Shown: piece by piece, positions 47,103-61,300 of the stretch
Numbering within the stretch: position 1 is the first letter of the stretch
Layout: each line of letters starts with the position of its first letter
DNA from: Notospermus geniculatus
Taxonomy: Eukaryota > Nemertea > Pilidiophora > Heteronemertea > Lineidae
Length of the DNA stretch: 64,000 bases
NCBI GenBank assembly: GCA_002633025.1
Contig: NMRB01000279.1
Coordinates: 57,740 to 121,739 of the forward strand
Reading direction: 5' to 3'
Notes under the pieces: model-generated
The model's database searches: none
Told to the model about the DNA's origin: nothing
What the model saw: only the letters and a program-made list of their open reading frames with translations
Program-made: the position numbers and the translations under genes

Positions 47103-49349
47103 CTAATATCCCTTCATCGGTCCTTTCGTCCCGGTTGGGACGTCGGCCGCCGGTTTTGTAGTTATCGGCCCTCCATCAGTTTTTCCTGCGGCTGCCCTTT
47201 TTGATCTCTTGAGAACATTGTTGTTGTTCATCTTAGGATTTGTTGGGAACCCACTTTTGGGCCCACCCATATTTTTACCGATAGGTTGCTTTGCTTTCGG
47301 TCCATTGTCCATCATGTTTGGTTTTGGTCCCGGTCCTTTCGCCATCTTGTTTGGGTTTGGCCCCGGTCCATTCCCCATCTTGTTTGGGTTTGGCACCGGT
47401 CCATTCGCCATTTTGTTTGGGTTTGGTCCCAGTCCATTCGCCATCTTGTTTGGGTCTGGTCCCGGTCCATTCGTCATCTTGTTTGGTTTTGCTCCTGGTC
47501 CATTCTTCATCTTGTTTGAATTTGGTCCCGGTCCTTTCGGTTTTGGTCCAGGTCCATTCGTCATTCCCTTTGGTTTTGTTTGCAGCCCATTCTTAATATC
47601 AACAGGCTTTGGTGTTGGGCCTGTATTCATTTTGGTTGACTTTGTTGGTGTAACATTGTTAGGACTGGTTAGTTTCGATTTGAGGCCCTTATCCATCTTG
47701 TTTGGCTTGGGTGATAGTTTTTTCCCTCCTTTCTTCGGACCATTCGTCATTAATCCATTACCTTTCGTCTTTGGCTTTGGCTTATTTCCCTTTGGTTGAT
47801 TTTCATTTTTGGTATTTTTCGCATTAGCTTTNCTTTGCTTTCGGCCCATTGTCCATCATGTTTGGTTTTGGTCCCGGTCCTTTCGCCATCTTGTTTGGGT
47901 TTGGCCCCGGTCCATTCCCCATCTTGTTTGGGTTTGGCCCCGGTCCATTCGCCATTTTGTTTGGGTTTGGGTTTGGTCCCAGTCCATTCGCCATCTTGTT
48001 TGGGTCTGGTCCCAGTCCATTCGTCATCTTGTTTGGTTTTGCTCCTGGTCCATTCTTCATCTTGTTTGAATTTGGTCCCGGCCCTTTCGGCTTTGGTCCA
48101 GGTCCATTCGTCATTCCCTTTGGTTTTGTTTGCAGCCCATTCTTAATATCAACAGGCTTTGGTGTTGGGCCTGTATTCATTTTGGTTGACTTTGTTGGTG
48201 TAACATTGTTAGGACTGGTTAGTTTCGATTTGAGGCCCTTATCCATCTTGTTTGGCTTGGGTGATAGTTTTTTCCCTCCTTTCTTCGGACCATTCGTCAT
48301 TAATCCATTACCTTTCGTCTTTGGCTTTGGCTTATTTCCCTTTGGTTGATTTTCATTTTTGGTATTTTTCGCATTAGCTTTTTTCCCTGGCTTTTTATGA
48401 GTTTTTATTCCATCAATTTCACTGCTTTCTCCACCCTTACCACCCGGCTTGTCCCGAGTATTCATGCCAGGTTTATTGCTGACGCGTTCTCCTGGCTTTT
48501 TTCGTTGATTATTTTCATCAAGACCAGGTTTACCGCCGACACCCTTCTCATGCCCGCCGACTTGGGGCTTCCCATGATCACCCATTCCTGGCCTACCACC
48601 TGGCTTGTTTCGATCGGTTTCATCACGTTCATCACCGACACCTTTTCCCAGCCGACCTGTCCCTGGCTCACCACCCAACCTGTCTTGGCGGTTTCGACCT
48701 GGTTCGTTGCGGTCACCTGCCCCTGGCTCACCACCAAACTTGTTTGGGCCCTTTCGACCAGGTTCGTTGCGGTCACCGGCCCCTGGCTCACCACCAAACT
48801 TGTTTGGGCCCTTTCGACCAGGTTCGTTGCGGCCGCCTGCCCCTGGCTCACCACCAAACTCATTAGGGCGGTTTCGATCTGGTTCGTTGCGGCCACCTCT
48901 CCCTGGCTCACCACCAAACTTGTTTGGACGTTTAGTGCTATGTTCACCAGGGCCACCTCTTCCTGGCTCACCACCAATCCTCTTTGGTCGATTCCTATCA
49001 GTACCTCCTTGCCTCCCACCTTGCATGCCAGGACGATGTCGGTTTTGAGGTTCCCTGTCTTGATCACCCTCGCCGAATCCAGGCCTGTTTCCCCTGTTCA
49101 TTCCATCTGGTGATCTATTTGCTGGCCCGCCCATATCACTATTCCTTCCTGGTGCTGCACCACCCATTGGCTGGTTCGGTTGGTTAACGTTGTTGGACGG
49201 TGTCCCTTTTTCGTGTTTTGGCATGTCTGCCAAGTTTCCTTGTTGCTTTGGTACTTTATGATGCCGTGCTGGTTTCGCTGTCGGCACGTTCACCTTCACC
49301 ATATCCTTCGGCGTCTTCTTCTTGGTGCCCAAGATAGCCCGATTCATGG
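47103..49349 (-). CDS. modular gene: terminal Pro/Gly/Asn repeat exon
   Basis: The acceptor ctttttttcag is followed by AMNRAILGTKKKTPKD. In order: an HKVPKQQG basic linker, about six units of about 20 residues (RNEPGRKGPNKFGGEPGAG), a Lys-rich linker (KKPGKKANAKN), then PNKM repeats (GPGPNPNKMxN, about nine per copy). The end is NVLKRSKRAAAGKTDGGP...GPMKGY-stop, with an RSKR furin-like site. There are no cysteines. The exon contains a 544-bp duplication joined by an N (47832) that breaks the frame; with one copy collapsed, the frame runs through. Two plus-strand ORFs here are antisense shadows. Confidence 0.75.
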
Positions 49350-52300
49350 CTGAAAAAAAGATTTTACACCATGATATGAAGATGACTATACATGTAAGAA
49401 CAAAGTATCGTTCACATCAAGCAGACCGATCTTTCTGATTTACTAAATCAGCATTTCGTCAGGAACAAACATTTTTCGAGATTTTGTCCCAAATTTACTT
49501 GATACCTCACTTCACTTCAGTAAACTTTATATGCTCACAAGCATTTTGCTTCGTAAGATACATGTACATACATGCTCAAAATCATACCGACGTCAAGTAC
49601 ATGTATAGATTACTTGAGCATTGCATTTTGGCACCAAATCCTGTTGCTTCCCTGAGATTGGTGACGTAGCTATACATTATATACCCCACTTGTGTCTGAA
49701 ACCTACCAGCTATTTGACTTTTTGAAAAATCGGTTACTGAAATGACCAAAAGAAAATGTGACATAAGTTTTAGCGTGTGTCGCTGCCAAACGCTGTCTCG
49801 TTCCAGATAGATGGAGGAGTTCTTGACTTCGGACAAACTTTACAGGCCCACAACATTTACTTGTTGGTGAACCAATCTTTTGTTAGGCCGCGCACACACT
49901 GCAAGCGAAATAGCGAAGCGAAGACAATATAGAGTTTTCGCAAAGCTCCCCGAAACGCCAACGTGAACGTATGCCCTTCTGTTCGGTGCTCTCTTTGTGG
50001 CAAAAACCTTTAAATGCCTCCAGAGTGTTTAAAGGTTTCCGCCACATCGTTTGGCGAAATTGTTTTTGCTTCGCTTCGCCATTTCGCTTGCAGTGTGCGC
50101 GCGGCCTTAGGCGTCTAATCTTCCCTCCTCTCTTCGTCAAACAAGGTCAAAGTTTCCTTGCATTGTGATGTTAATGAGGTTATCCAGTTCCACTGACTCT
50201 TCGTCACCTACTGTGGCCACATCGGAGAGAGTAATACGAATTAAGTGATGATTATTTTGTAATTTTTTGTTGTACCTTCACAGCCTCCATTTGCCTTTTT
50301 AGAACCCTTCGGACAATCACCATTACTCATTGGCCGAACATTTTTCGTTACGGCATTCATTTTCGATTCTGAAATTAAGTAAACAGTTATTGTCCACAAG
50401 TGTGACCGGAAGAATCAAAACCTAGTACACCTTTACCAGATTAAAGCGCTGCTCCACTTATCAAAGGCAATGGAATGCCTTTACGAGAACGGACCAAACA
50501 TCAATAACGTACGACGCCATCACTGCTCGCGTTTTCATTTGCATGCTTATGGAAAAATACCGATGGAAAATATCAGTATGGGCCTCTGGCCGAGTTTACA
50601 TCGGATGACACGCGACACGAACACACAGGCGAACAAAGGTTTCATGGGATGAATCATTTGTGAAGCCATTGTTCGCCTGCATGTTCGTGTTGCGTGTGCC
50701 TCGATGTAAACTCAGCCTAATGAAATGTTACCTGTCCAAGCTAAATCACCGACCACGGAGTTGCTCAACGAAGCTTCATCTAGAAACGGAATTAAAGTAT
50801 GCGTCAGTTATTGCATAGACGAATCAAGGGCATGCTTTGGTTTTCTACCGTTATGAATAGGTAAGCCCGTGATCATTCATAATCTGAGACAACAACCCGA
50901 AATACTCACAGTCGATACCAATCTTTGCAACTGAAATAAATTTTTCAAAAGTCAAAAGTTTTTCACATATTTGTACTTATCTCTCATTGGTTTTCCAATA
51001 TCATGACTGCTAACTGCAACTTGTTTCAAAGAAACGTAGCAAACGCAGAATAGATCGAATAATTTAAAAAAATGAATTTTCACACAAATAATGATTTATT
51101 GAATGAGGAGGCCTCTTTTATACCCTATCCGATATTGCTGTTAATCCAGGTCTAGTGTTCGTAGGATTTTCCTACACTCGACTAAATTTCCTTAACTTCG
51201 ACGAGAGAGCACATGGACATGGACTAAGCTGTAGGCCCACAGGGCTTCGTATCTTTGATACTAGGCCTACATACCGTCACCGGAAAAGGACAATAATGTA
51301 AATCAGCCACTCACGTTCAGAGGCCACCTGTCGCAGATGGATAACTGGAAAAAGTTAAATGAACAATCATTAATACATACATGTAGTTCGATACATGTAC
51401 ATGTATATGTGACTGTCATTAAATAAAATATCTGCTGGCAACATTAAGTCAACAAAACACTGCCGCATATACCAGCTTGTATTCGCTCTCCCGATCCCGA
51501 GAAAATGAACCAGCCCCTAGCTACTGATGATTAGGATTTTTCATGTCCTCTGGTGCAGAACATCCTCAGTGGCTGGGAAGTTGTCGTAACTTAACCTCAG
51601 TGGTAAACTGTTGTCCGTTTGAGGAAAACCATAATCCTTTGTGGGGGAAACCTATTGTTCTCTATCAGCCTGACAAAAGATTTGCATGCCCTTTGTTACG
51701 GGTGCTTTGTGAATAAGGTCCTGTGTGGTTTGGCCGTTTGGAGATCGCACAGGAGTGCGGTGTGTGATATATGTAGCTGTGTCTTTGGGGGCACTACAAA
51801 GAAGGCGCAAGGAATCTACATGTATTTGCATGACGAATAAGTGGATGTGACACCTACTTCTACATCTTGTACCGGAGGATTTTGTTCCCTTGAGACAACG
51901 GGAAGGAACTGGGTTCATCGAATTTCCGTCAATGGTCGCTTTCACTAACGAAAGAAAAATATTTTAGAAGCAAACAACGTAAAATGGCAAGAAGTGAAAT
52001 TTCAATTCTGAAAATTTAAATTTCTCCGCTGGTGTAGGCTACTTCTCAAACGATATTCTTTGAATATTCGCTCAGATAACGTGACGTTGTCCTCAAGGTC
52101 ATCCGCTGACATTTTCCGTCACACAAGTCGGGCATATAAATGTAGTGTTATGTGGTTGGAGGACACCCTCATAAAAAAGGTGCGTTTATTAAAAACTCAC
52201 GCGCTGGCTCATAACGACCGTCTTCGGTGATAGCATAACCGTATTTCGCAGCTGTAATGATGACAATGCATGTTACAAGTCAGAAATGATGGAAAAACAG

Positions 52301-55300
52301 CAGACTATCGCTAAACTTTTTGAAGTATTATGTGTCAATTTCAAGGACAAAAGAGCGAACATGGAAGTCTACATCATGATATATTTATTAGCAAATGTCA
52401 TGAAAAACCTAAAGAAGCCCGAACTTGATACGGCTTATCGAATCTTACCATAAATATTTGCCGAAATCATGTTATGCACTGAAAAAGTGAAGTAAGCAGT
52501 TGCGCCATTTTGGAAAACTTTTTACTGACTGACTTGAACGAAATAGCCTTTACCTGACCAAGGACCTGCACTTAGCAGCCTACATGTATTGGCGCATTTT
52601 CCGACTGTTTTTACTTGGATGAAAAACGGAAGTGTCCGTTTAATCAGCGTCATATACATGTACATTCACCTTGCTGTAAATTGTCCAGCTATTCTCAAAT
52701 TAGCGAATCGAATGTGCTTGCCGGGGTCCGTGAGCACCTCACGGAATTCGTACGGAGATAGAACGTAAAAGTATATAAAGATTAGAAATTCTACCTTCGC
52801 AGACAAATCCATGGACAACGGTCGTAGAACCCGTGGGACATTCACCCTTTTTATTCAAAGGTGGAATCAACAAAAGAGATTTCTTTGAGCCCCGGATGGC
52901 AGGTTTGTTACCAGGTTCTGCAAGCAAGGTGGGATGACTTAGTACCTTAGTTTATGGCGATTTTCGGGATGATGTGGGTATCTTTGATGCCATGAACTAT
53001 ATGAAAGTCAGTGGGAGTTGCGAAATTTCAATTTATTTATCACATGAAAATTTATCGGTATATTTTCTATAATTTCGATCGCACAGCATTCGGGGTTACA
53101 ATACAAAACAGGCAACTTACTCGATATTGCAACTGGAAACGAACAGAAATAGAGACGCATGTTAGTGTAAATTTCTTGTGCCAAGGACAGACAGACAGAC
53201 AATAGAAGCTGTCAGTCAGTTGACCAATAGGAGTCACTACAGCCCAACTGAATGCCTAGCGGATCCATTCATGGTTGACTGAGCACCAATCAGAAGAATT
53301 TTCTATTGTATTGGTCCGCTAGAACTTTGCTGCCGCCATTCGGCGATAAGTGCAACTGACTGCTCCTATGTATTTATTTATATTTCAATCGGGAAGTCAA
53401 CAACGAACTTTTGTCCGACATTCACCCATACATGGCAGAATTCAAGCACTGCACTTTCAGATGCTACATTTTAATCATTGTTTGACAATGTAGGCCTGCT
53501 TCTTTACGTATTCGCTATAATGATGATATCGTCCTTACCTCCCCATCGCGTAAACCTTGCATCGAAACCGCGTCCTTTCACTGCAAACGAAATCATGTTG
53601 ACATACAGGGTCCGAATACGAATCCGGGGTCGTGGTGAGGTTCTGACTTCTGACAGTCCAACTTTGGGGGGGGGTGAGAAGGGTATAATACGGGTCGCTG
53701 ACATGGATAAGGGCAAAGCCAGCTCGGAGGCAAGATATGAAAGTAGTAGGAGCCTACTGGTATGACTGACGACACTCATTTATACCGGTCTGTGCGAACG
53801 TGACGCTTGTTCAAACCTACGGACAGGTTCTCCAGGAAATGGGTTCTTTTTAAGTTTATCCAACATAAAGTCATTTATTCGCGACAAAACGAAGATGAAA
53901 TAAGTTAAAAGACGGTACGCAAAATGTGAATACATCAAATATCTGTACTCACACTCTTCTATGGCTTTGCCAACTTTAGTCACTGGAAAGGACGAATTTA
54001 ATACCGGTTTAAAGACTGGGGACCTTCTGTTGTGACTTACTTTCCAAAGTCAACAGCATCGGTTGTAAATGCAGTACCGGAAGCCACAAGTGGTGAATCC
54101 GAACATCAACATTTTGGGAAGTAAAAATATCAAATTAGATTGTCTTCGGTATTTAATTATTGAGAAATGCAACAACTACATTTATTGATGCTACAGCCGT
54201 ATCCTAGGAACACAAGGAACAGCTCTTCCAGCACAAAATCGACAACGTTTGCTTCTATCTACGGTGCGAGGGCAATGTGCCAAAAAATGAGGTATCATTT
54301 ACCCCTAGGCCTACGATGAAGCTGCCTGGGATTGCATTGAAGTAGCAATTAGATTCTACTGCCACTTCAACTCATAGGCCTACTGGTAGGCCTAACAGCC
54401 ATGACGACTGCAATGTAAATCATTGACAACTTGGCCTAAAGCCTAGGCCTATCAGATCTGCATGTAGCTAAACTTGGTATAGGCCTACATTTAGGCCGGC
54501 TGAAATTGAAAGTGATTAGGCCTATAGGCCTAATTGTCACTGTAAACTACAGAAAGTGTAGGCCTACAACATACGTATTGCATTCGCTACTGAGAAAAGG
54601 CCCAGCCTACTGTCCGATTCTCAAACATCTCTTGCAAAGAACATTGCGTCTTAAGGGCTACCACTAGTTGTTATGAACGTTGCTGTTTTTGTGCTGGAAA
54701 TCTAGAAGAGAGATAGATAGAACACATGGAGCCAACGCAAGAAATTCAAGTTTCCGAAGTGGCTCATAGCCTTCATGAAAAGAATGGAAACACTGGCATC
54801 AATGGGGGACTTGTTTTTTTTAGGCACATACCATGGCATGCATTTTTCGCATCGTCTTTGGTTGTCCCACCCACACATTTCCCGTCAATCTTTGGAATAT
54901 AGAATTTCACAAGGTTCACTGAAAGAAAAGGACGAAACAGCAAAGCCTATCGTGAGTCAGCACAATGAATGAACATAGAACCTTGCACGAAGCAACAGGC
55001 CCGAAAGCCCGCCTGAAGGAGAAACACCCCAGCGTCACATCATGACATCCAACACCAGGCATTGAAACAATGTATACATATAGATGCATGTAGTGATGTA
55101 CGTCAGTGCAGCAGGGAAGGATTTTACAATCCACCGTTGTGAAGTGAAATAAAGTACACCCGGTCATTTGCCGGTAGCCTATGAACGCAGCTAAATGTTA
55201 TCTTCAACAAGAAATTAACAATATGCTTTTTAATTGATTTATTTCGCTTGAAATTCCGCAATTTTATTATGAGCACTGGGCAAGGCGGCCCTGCTGCCAG

Positions 55301-58300
55301 CCTTGCTCACGTCTGCTTTCCCGCCGGTAAATCGCAAAAAGGAGAATCATTGAACAATTGGCGAACCGATGACGTCATCAACTTCACCGTCGTGGGTTGG
55401 AGATCTAACGGGATTAGCCCATTGCTCTTTTGTCTAGGGCATTATAGCTACTCATCAAACAATACTGGGCGATATTAAAGATGTGTAGGAGGAAACCGGA
55501 GCTGACAGTGTACCTTCGCGAAAAAAAATTTGCTCGTCGGGTTTTTGCGAAACCCCAAACGTGGATTGACAGCAGCCCGTACTTACTTCTACACATTCCC
55601 TTAAACAGGCGGAACTGTCCTGCACATTGCCCCCTTTTCGANTATTCCGTGCAATTATGCAATTCATTTCGACCAATCAAATTGTCGAAACGGTTGATTT
55701 ATCTCTGAAGCCCTCTATCGAACAAAATGACACAAAGACAAGTCACTTACAGATACAGCTTTTGCCCGATTTGACCCATGTCGGCGGGCATCGGTAGCCA
55801 GGCATCTTGGCGTAGCCACCACCAACCAGAAGGTTCCCTGGGAATCTTTTCACTTCGAACGTCCCTGTCGAAAAAAGACAAGTCTTCTTGCACAAGTCTT
55901 CTTAAAACATAGATGATTTCTTCACGTTTTTATTAAAAATACTTACCAATTTAAATCAAGTTCGTACGAAAGGCCTGGCAGACTCGAGAGAGTTAGGAAG
56001 CAATAGGCCTACATGTAGTTTTACCTTTGCATGTTTTAGCTTTCTCATCCAGTTTAAACCCAGGTGGGCAATACTTCGTGAGAGGCTTATATTCTACTTG
56101 GTTTTCGCCAGTGCGGAGTGTCTCTGAAATCAGAAAGGTATTATCAAAATGAAATGTTGGTTTGCTCTATTCTTTGTGACTGTTCTCCCAGAATGTCTTG
56201 TCGAAAGTGGAGTTTACCATTAGGGAGTTTTCGCAAAGCCCCGAAACGCCAAAGCGAACGCCAAACCCATTGTTCTATTCCAAGAAGAGAACCGAACAAT
56301 AGGGTAGACGTTGGCGTCGGCGTTTCAGGGGCTAAAGGCCTGTCCACACGATCCGATTTTCTTCCGATTATCATCCGATTTCCCATCCAACATTCGTCCG
56401 ATTTCTCATCCTACAACGTCAACAACGTTCAACAAGTCTGAACAACGTCCAACGTCATCCAACAAAAATCGGATCGTGTGGACGGACCTTAAGCGAAAAC
56501 TCTCCATTGTGACGACGGACTACCTGAAATGCTTTACACCAATGTCAGTTGTAGCCTCACCTGTTCCTCCAAACAGTTGTGAAAGTCAACAACCTGAAGC
56601 TCATTCGTTGATTTACACTGTTCACAACAGATACTTTACTCACTGATGCCCATAGTCTTCCCTGCTTTCTTGAATCCCTTTGGCACGCGTTCTTCCACTT
56701 GCGGAATTCGAATGACGTCGACAATCTGTCCCGTGTTGGACGCATCGGTATATGGAACTGGAATGACAAAAGGAGGCATCAGAAATTCAGAAATTGACAA
56801 TATCAGCCATAAGCCGTTTTTCCACAGTACAATATTATTGCACAATATGGGGCCCAAAATGGGTGTCATGTGCTTCTGGCATAATGGATGGAAGAAAGAC
56901 TGGCAAATATTGCCCATTTTGACCCTCATATTGTGCAATAATATTGCACGTGGATAGGCCGCTATACAGGAGTGATTTCAAACAAAGGCAATAATCTCTT
57001 TAGACACCCCACGCTCAGCGTTTCGAATGAAGTGTACTCCAGTATTCAATTGACCAAACAAAGAATACATTCGCACTTGACTGCAGGTCTTGAATTCCTT
57101 TGATGATGACAAAGGGAGAAATGAAACGCGCTGCTGCACATGCGTTTTCTCCTGCGAGTGGCCTCTCAAAGGGCAATTCATGCCCCACTGCTGCGACCAA
57201 TGACATGAACCACTCCCCATACTTCCTATGGTTGAGTCACCAACAACCAAAGAGCCGATTCGCGCGCTTTTAAGGCGGTGACAGACTAGTGCGTACGCGA
57301 CGCGGAGCGACGCGTTTTCTTTTGTGTTTTTGCGCTCCACTGCACATGGTGCTCAGTGGTGCCTGAAAACACAAAAGAAAACGCTTAGCTCCGCGCCGCC
57401 TCGCGCTAGTCTGTCACCGGCTTTAGTTCAAGCAAAAGCCACGGTTTTCCAAGTGGATTTCAATCCTTATTCCCGAAGTAGGCCTATCTGTGCAGTTGTT
57501 TCTTCAAGGCAGTACATACCTAAACAATTACAAATTGGACATCCAGTGGATGAGTCGGTCCTGTAAACCAGGCACGTTTCGCTGCACTTGAGAGTGGTAC
57601 ACTTTTTCGCTGAAAAGAACATTAATTTCTTTCATCAAAAAACAATTTTGTCTGACCAGAATTCAATGCTTTGTCTTTCCCGATGTAACATCTGTGGGTG
57701 TTCTCCATCCACAAGTTCTCTCCCCTACAAAGGACTGACGGCATAAGCCATTACCTGACAATAATATGGAAACCCTGAGACGCTGACGATATCACAACTA
57801 CTAGTATTGCCAACACTCACGCTTTAATTTGTTCTTCATTAGTTTTATTGTCCTTTCGATTGCCAACAACCGCACTGAAATATACAATGTAGGTCAATAA
57901 ATTCAAAATGTCCCCTTGTTCACCTGACAAATGATTTCGTACCGGTAGTTAGTAAGAATTTATTTTGGAAACACGGCAATTAAACATGGTGGTTTATCAT
58001 CGCTTTTTTTGACAGAATTCAAACTTATATACATACATGTAGCAAACATTTTGATTGTAAATGGTAGCCATGATGACTGATGATGTCAATACACAAAACG
58101 ACTTACATTCCTCCTCGAGCACCTTTGGTTTCAGAACTGCAAGGAAGAAATCGAAGGGTGACGTGAATAGTAGCATGTGGTTTCACGGGTGAGAATATTT
58201 GTCGCAAAACCGTACGCCGTTCTAAGCCGTACGCTTTTGAAAAGGGATCATGTTTATTGTGACATTTCGAAGAGGGTTCGAAGACAGTTCAAAGAGGGTT

Positions 58301-61300
58301 TGTGACAGTTCTGACGACATGGGTATTCCTTCATAGGCCTAATAGGCGTGGTTTGACGGTCGCAAAGGGGCATTGAGACAGTTCATTTTGGTCAGTCACA
58401 AAAGGATAAGGTATCGTAAGGAACACTTACTTTGACACCAGCCTCCATCTTTAGTGTCGTGTGTACCTTTCAAGCAAGGCATTTCTTGGAAGCGACGGAT
58501 CTTGTCGCCGTTCAGTTGGACGTTGACTAAATCAAAGACGAATGTGAATACAGTGCAACACCGAACTCAAAATTGCCCTGGTTGCTTGTCCGCGACATGT
58601 TGCAGTGGCGAAAGCTGTTCATGGTTCTACGTATTGCTTTTTCTTTTGAAATCGCTTCCTGATGGCTTGGGCCACGTGCCTTCAATATCTGGCACTCAAC
58701 AAATATGTTCTCTGGTGGTTATAGATCTGCTCTAGATACATGTATCATCCTTAAAAAGGAGTTTTCACTAGACCTTAGCCAAATGCATTAACCAAGTTGG
58801 AAATGATTGAAATAATACAAAATAGGTTTCTTTGGAAGTTCACTTACACCTAAATACAATATCTCCCCTTGAGTCGACTGAAAACAACGACATGAAGAAA
58901 TGAGACGAAATGTCAGAACACGCAACAACATATGAATTAAAGCTTTTTATAAATGAACAAGAGAAATTACAGATGGGCCATTTTTCAGTAACAGGTTGTT
59001 CAAACACGAAACAAACGGGACTGGCATGATTTTGAACGTAAATGGGCCGCGTTTGACGTAACAATAATCGCGAAACCGTCTTTACAAACCTCTGTATCCA
59101 ATTTTTCTCACTGAAAATACAGAAAAATTGCATCAAAAAGCAAGATATTGATGCAAATCTTGGTATCCACATCGAGGGTCGTTTGGAAAAGATCCTCTCT
59201 AAACCGTATTCAATTCGCAAAAAACACTGATGCGTACAACTCCCAGAATGAAACCGATTTTATTAGCAGATACGTATTGCGTCACTGGGTGACCGTTCTG
59301 AATGCGTATTAACCGATTCGACGGGGCCGTGTTCACTATGAACTTAGACTTAATGCTCAACTTACAAGCAACTCGGAAGTCATGATGCCAATGGACTGAA
59401 ACGGAAGCAGCAAAAGTTGAGGACACGAGAACATGAATACTCCATCAACGACTGAAGGGCAGGCTATTTCTCACGTTTGAATAAGAGAAAGTTTGATTCA
59501 CACTGGTTAACCCATATTGATTCTCTCAGTATGTCTGTCGACGTATTTGATACCATTCTCGATATTTATTAAGGGAGATTACAATATTACGTACCTTTGC
59601 ATATCAATCCATTTCCACGTCCTTTCTTTTTCGTCCCTCGTGGACATCTGCCATTCTCAAACGGCTGGATATAGATCGGTTGACGGTCGTCTGCAGGGGA
59701 ATTTGATAAGGAAATCAGGGCAGAGATAAAGAAAACTCGCCTATAAGCAGTTTGTCCGTCCACCTTTGTTGAGTTGGTGGGAGCAGTTTTTTGAAATCTC
59801 AATCACAAGTGATGATTTTCAAGAGCATTAACAAACGAAGGAAAATATTCTCATAATGATTACAAAAGTGTTTTATATGTATTCAAGAAAATGGTCGAAA
59901 TTTTTCATGACATGCAACAATGAACACGTTTTTACTTACAGATGACAACAGCTGAAATAAACAGATATCATGTCACTTATTCTTAGAATGAACACAAGAC
60001 AGGTTGAAAATAACTTGAAATTAATTTACAATTAACGTCTACGTGTGGGTCAATCCCGCAGACGCGATATTCATCATGTCTGATTGGAAAATACAGATCT
60101 CAAAAGTTCAGCAAGGACGTTGTGGTAGCGTTCTTTTAAATGACAATCAAACTGGCAATCAACCTGAAATTCAATCTCTGATTGGCAATAACCATAATTT
60201 AAAGTGCACATGTTTTAATGACGAAGAGGACATGAAGTACAAAATACGATCGGATATTTCAGGCATACGATATTCTAGGCATACAACATACCTCCCCAAT
60301 ACTTGAGCGACACTGAAATTAGACGAATAAACGCACAATGTAGGAGTGTAGCATATATGACGCATGAATGAAACCTCGACCACAGATTCTCTTCTGACGT
60401 TTGGAAGGGGTACATGTCTTCCAAGTTTGAAGTCTGTAACTCATCACTGACTGCAGCACTGTCAATTTTACATCGCTGGAATCACAACAGAATCTGATCA
60501 CTTACGTCTCAGACCAAGTTTCTGCACTGAAAATGGACAAGGTTGTTTTGATTAATAGTCATACAGAGGAATATCAATTTCAGTATTTCAACGTTCATAC
60601 CAAATCATTCCTATGTCAATTTCTTTGAATGTTTAACAGTTGATTCTTTTATGTTTTCTCTTGATTACTCCACAGCTTTATTTGGATTTTTTTAGGGGCA
60701 AGTTTACCACTTTGTCTCACTTCTAACGTCAAACAGTGGTAGATTTGCCCCATTTTTACAACATCTATCGTCAGTTTCCCCCAACTTGTGTTCATTGTTT
60801 GCTACAAAATGATCTGAAATTTGTGTGTTATTATAGGTTACTTACTCTCTGATCGCACTTCAGTGACATCATCGACTCTGCAGTGATGATTCAGATATGG
60901 CGTGGACCCAGCGACACATTTCCCATCACATCGAGGTACCACCAATATCCGTAAGTCAACTTGAAAGAAAAGAAATGATAGGAATATTGTTACTGAGAGA
61001 ATTGATATACTAGGAGTCGGCTGATATACTGGGAGACATTGCTGTGTCACTAAGAGGACTTCATCATTTCAGAGTCAAAAAGGAAAAACTACATACGAAC
61101 GCATATTGTTCCTTGTCGTCTAAATCCTGCTTGGCAAGCATCTTTTGTTCGTGGTATTTCAATCCGTGTACCAGACAATTTCCCTGAAAGTAATTTCTGT
61201 GATATACTTCTGCGTGGTCAATTAGGTCAAGAATGATGACAAGAAATGGCTGAACTTTTTACCAGAGAGCTGTCCTGGCAGAGCTGTCTGAGAGAGGCTC

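Noticed and set aside
47209-49113. Long plus-strand ORFs of 196, 166 and 255 codons rich in Phe/Gly/Pro
   Set aside because: They are antisense shadows of the Pro/Gly/Asn/Lys repeat exon on the minus strand, kept open by the repeat period.
60370-60475. Module-like frame with KTCTPSKRQKRICG in the modular gene
   Set aside because: The donor after ICG would be gtcgag, and the entry phase conflicts with the preceding exon unless a different acceptor is used. It may be a decayed module exon.
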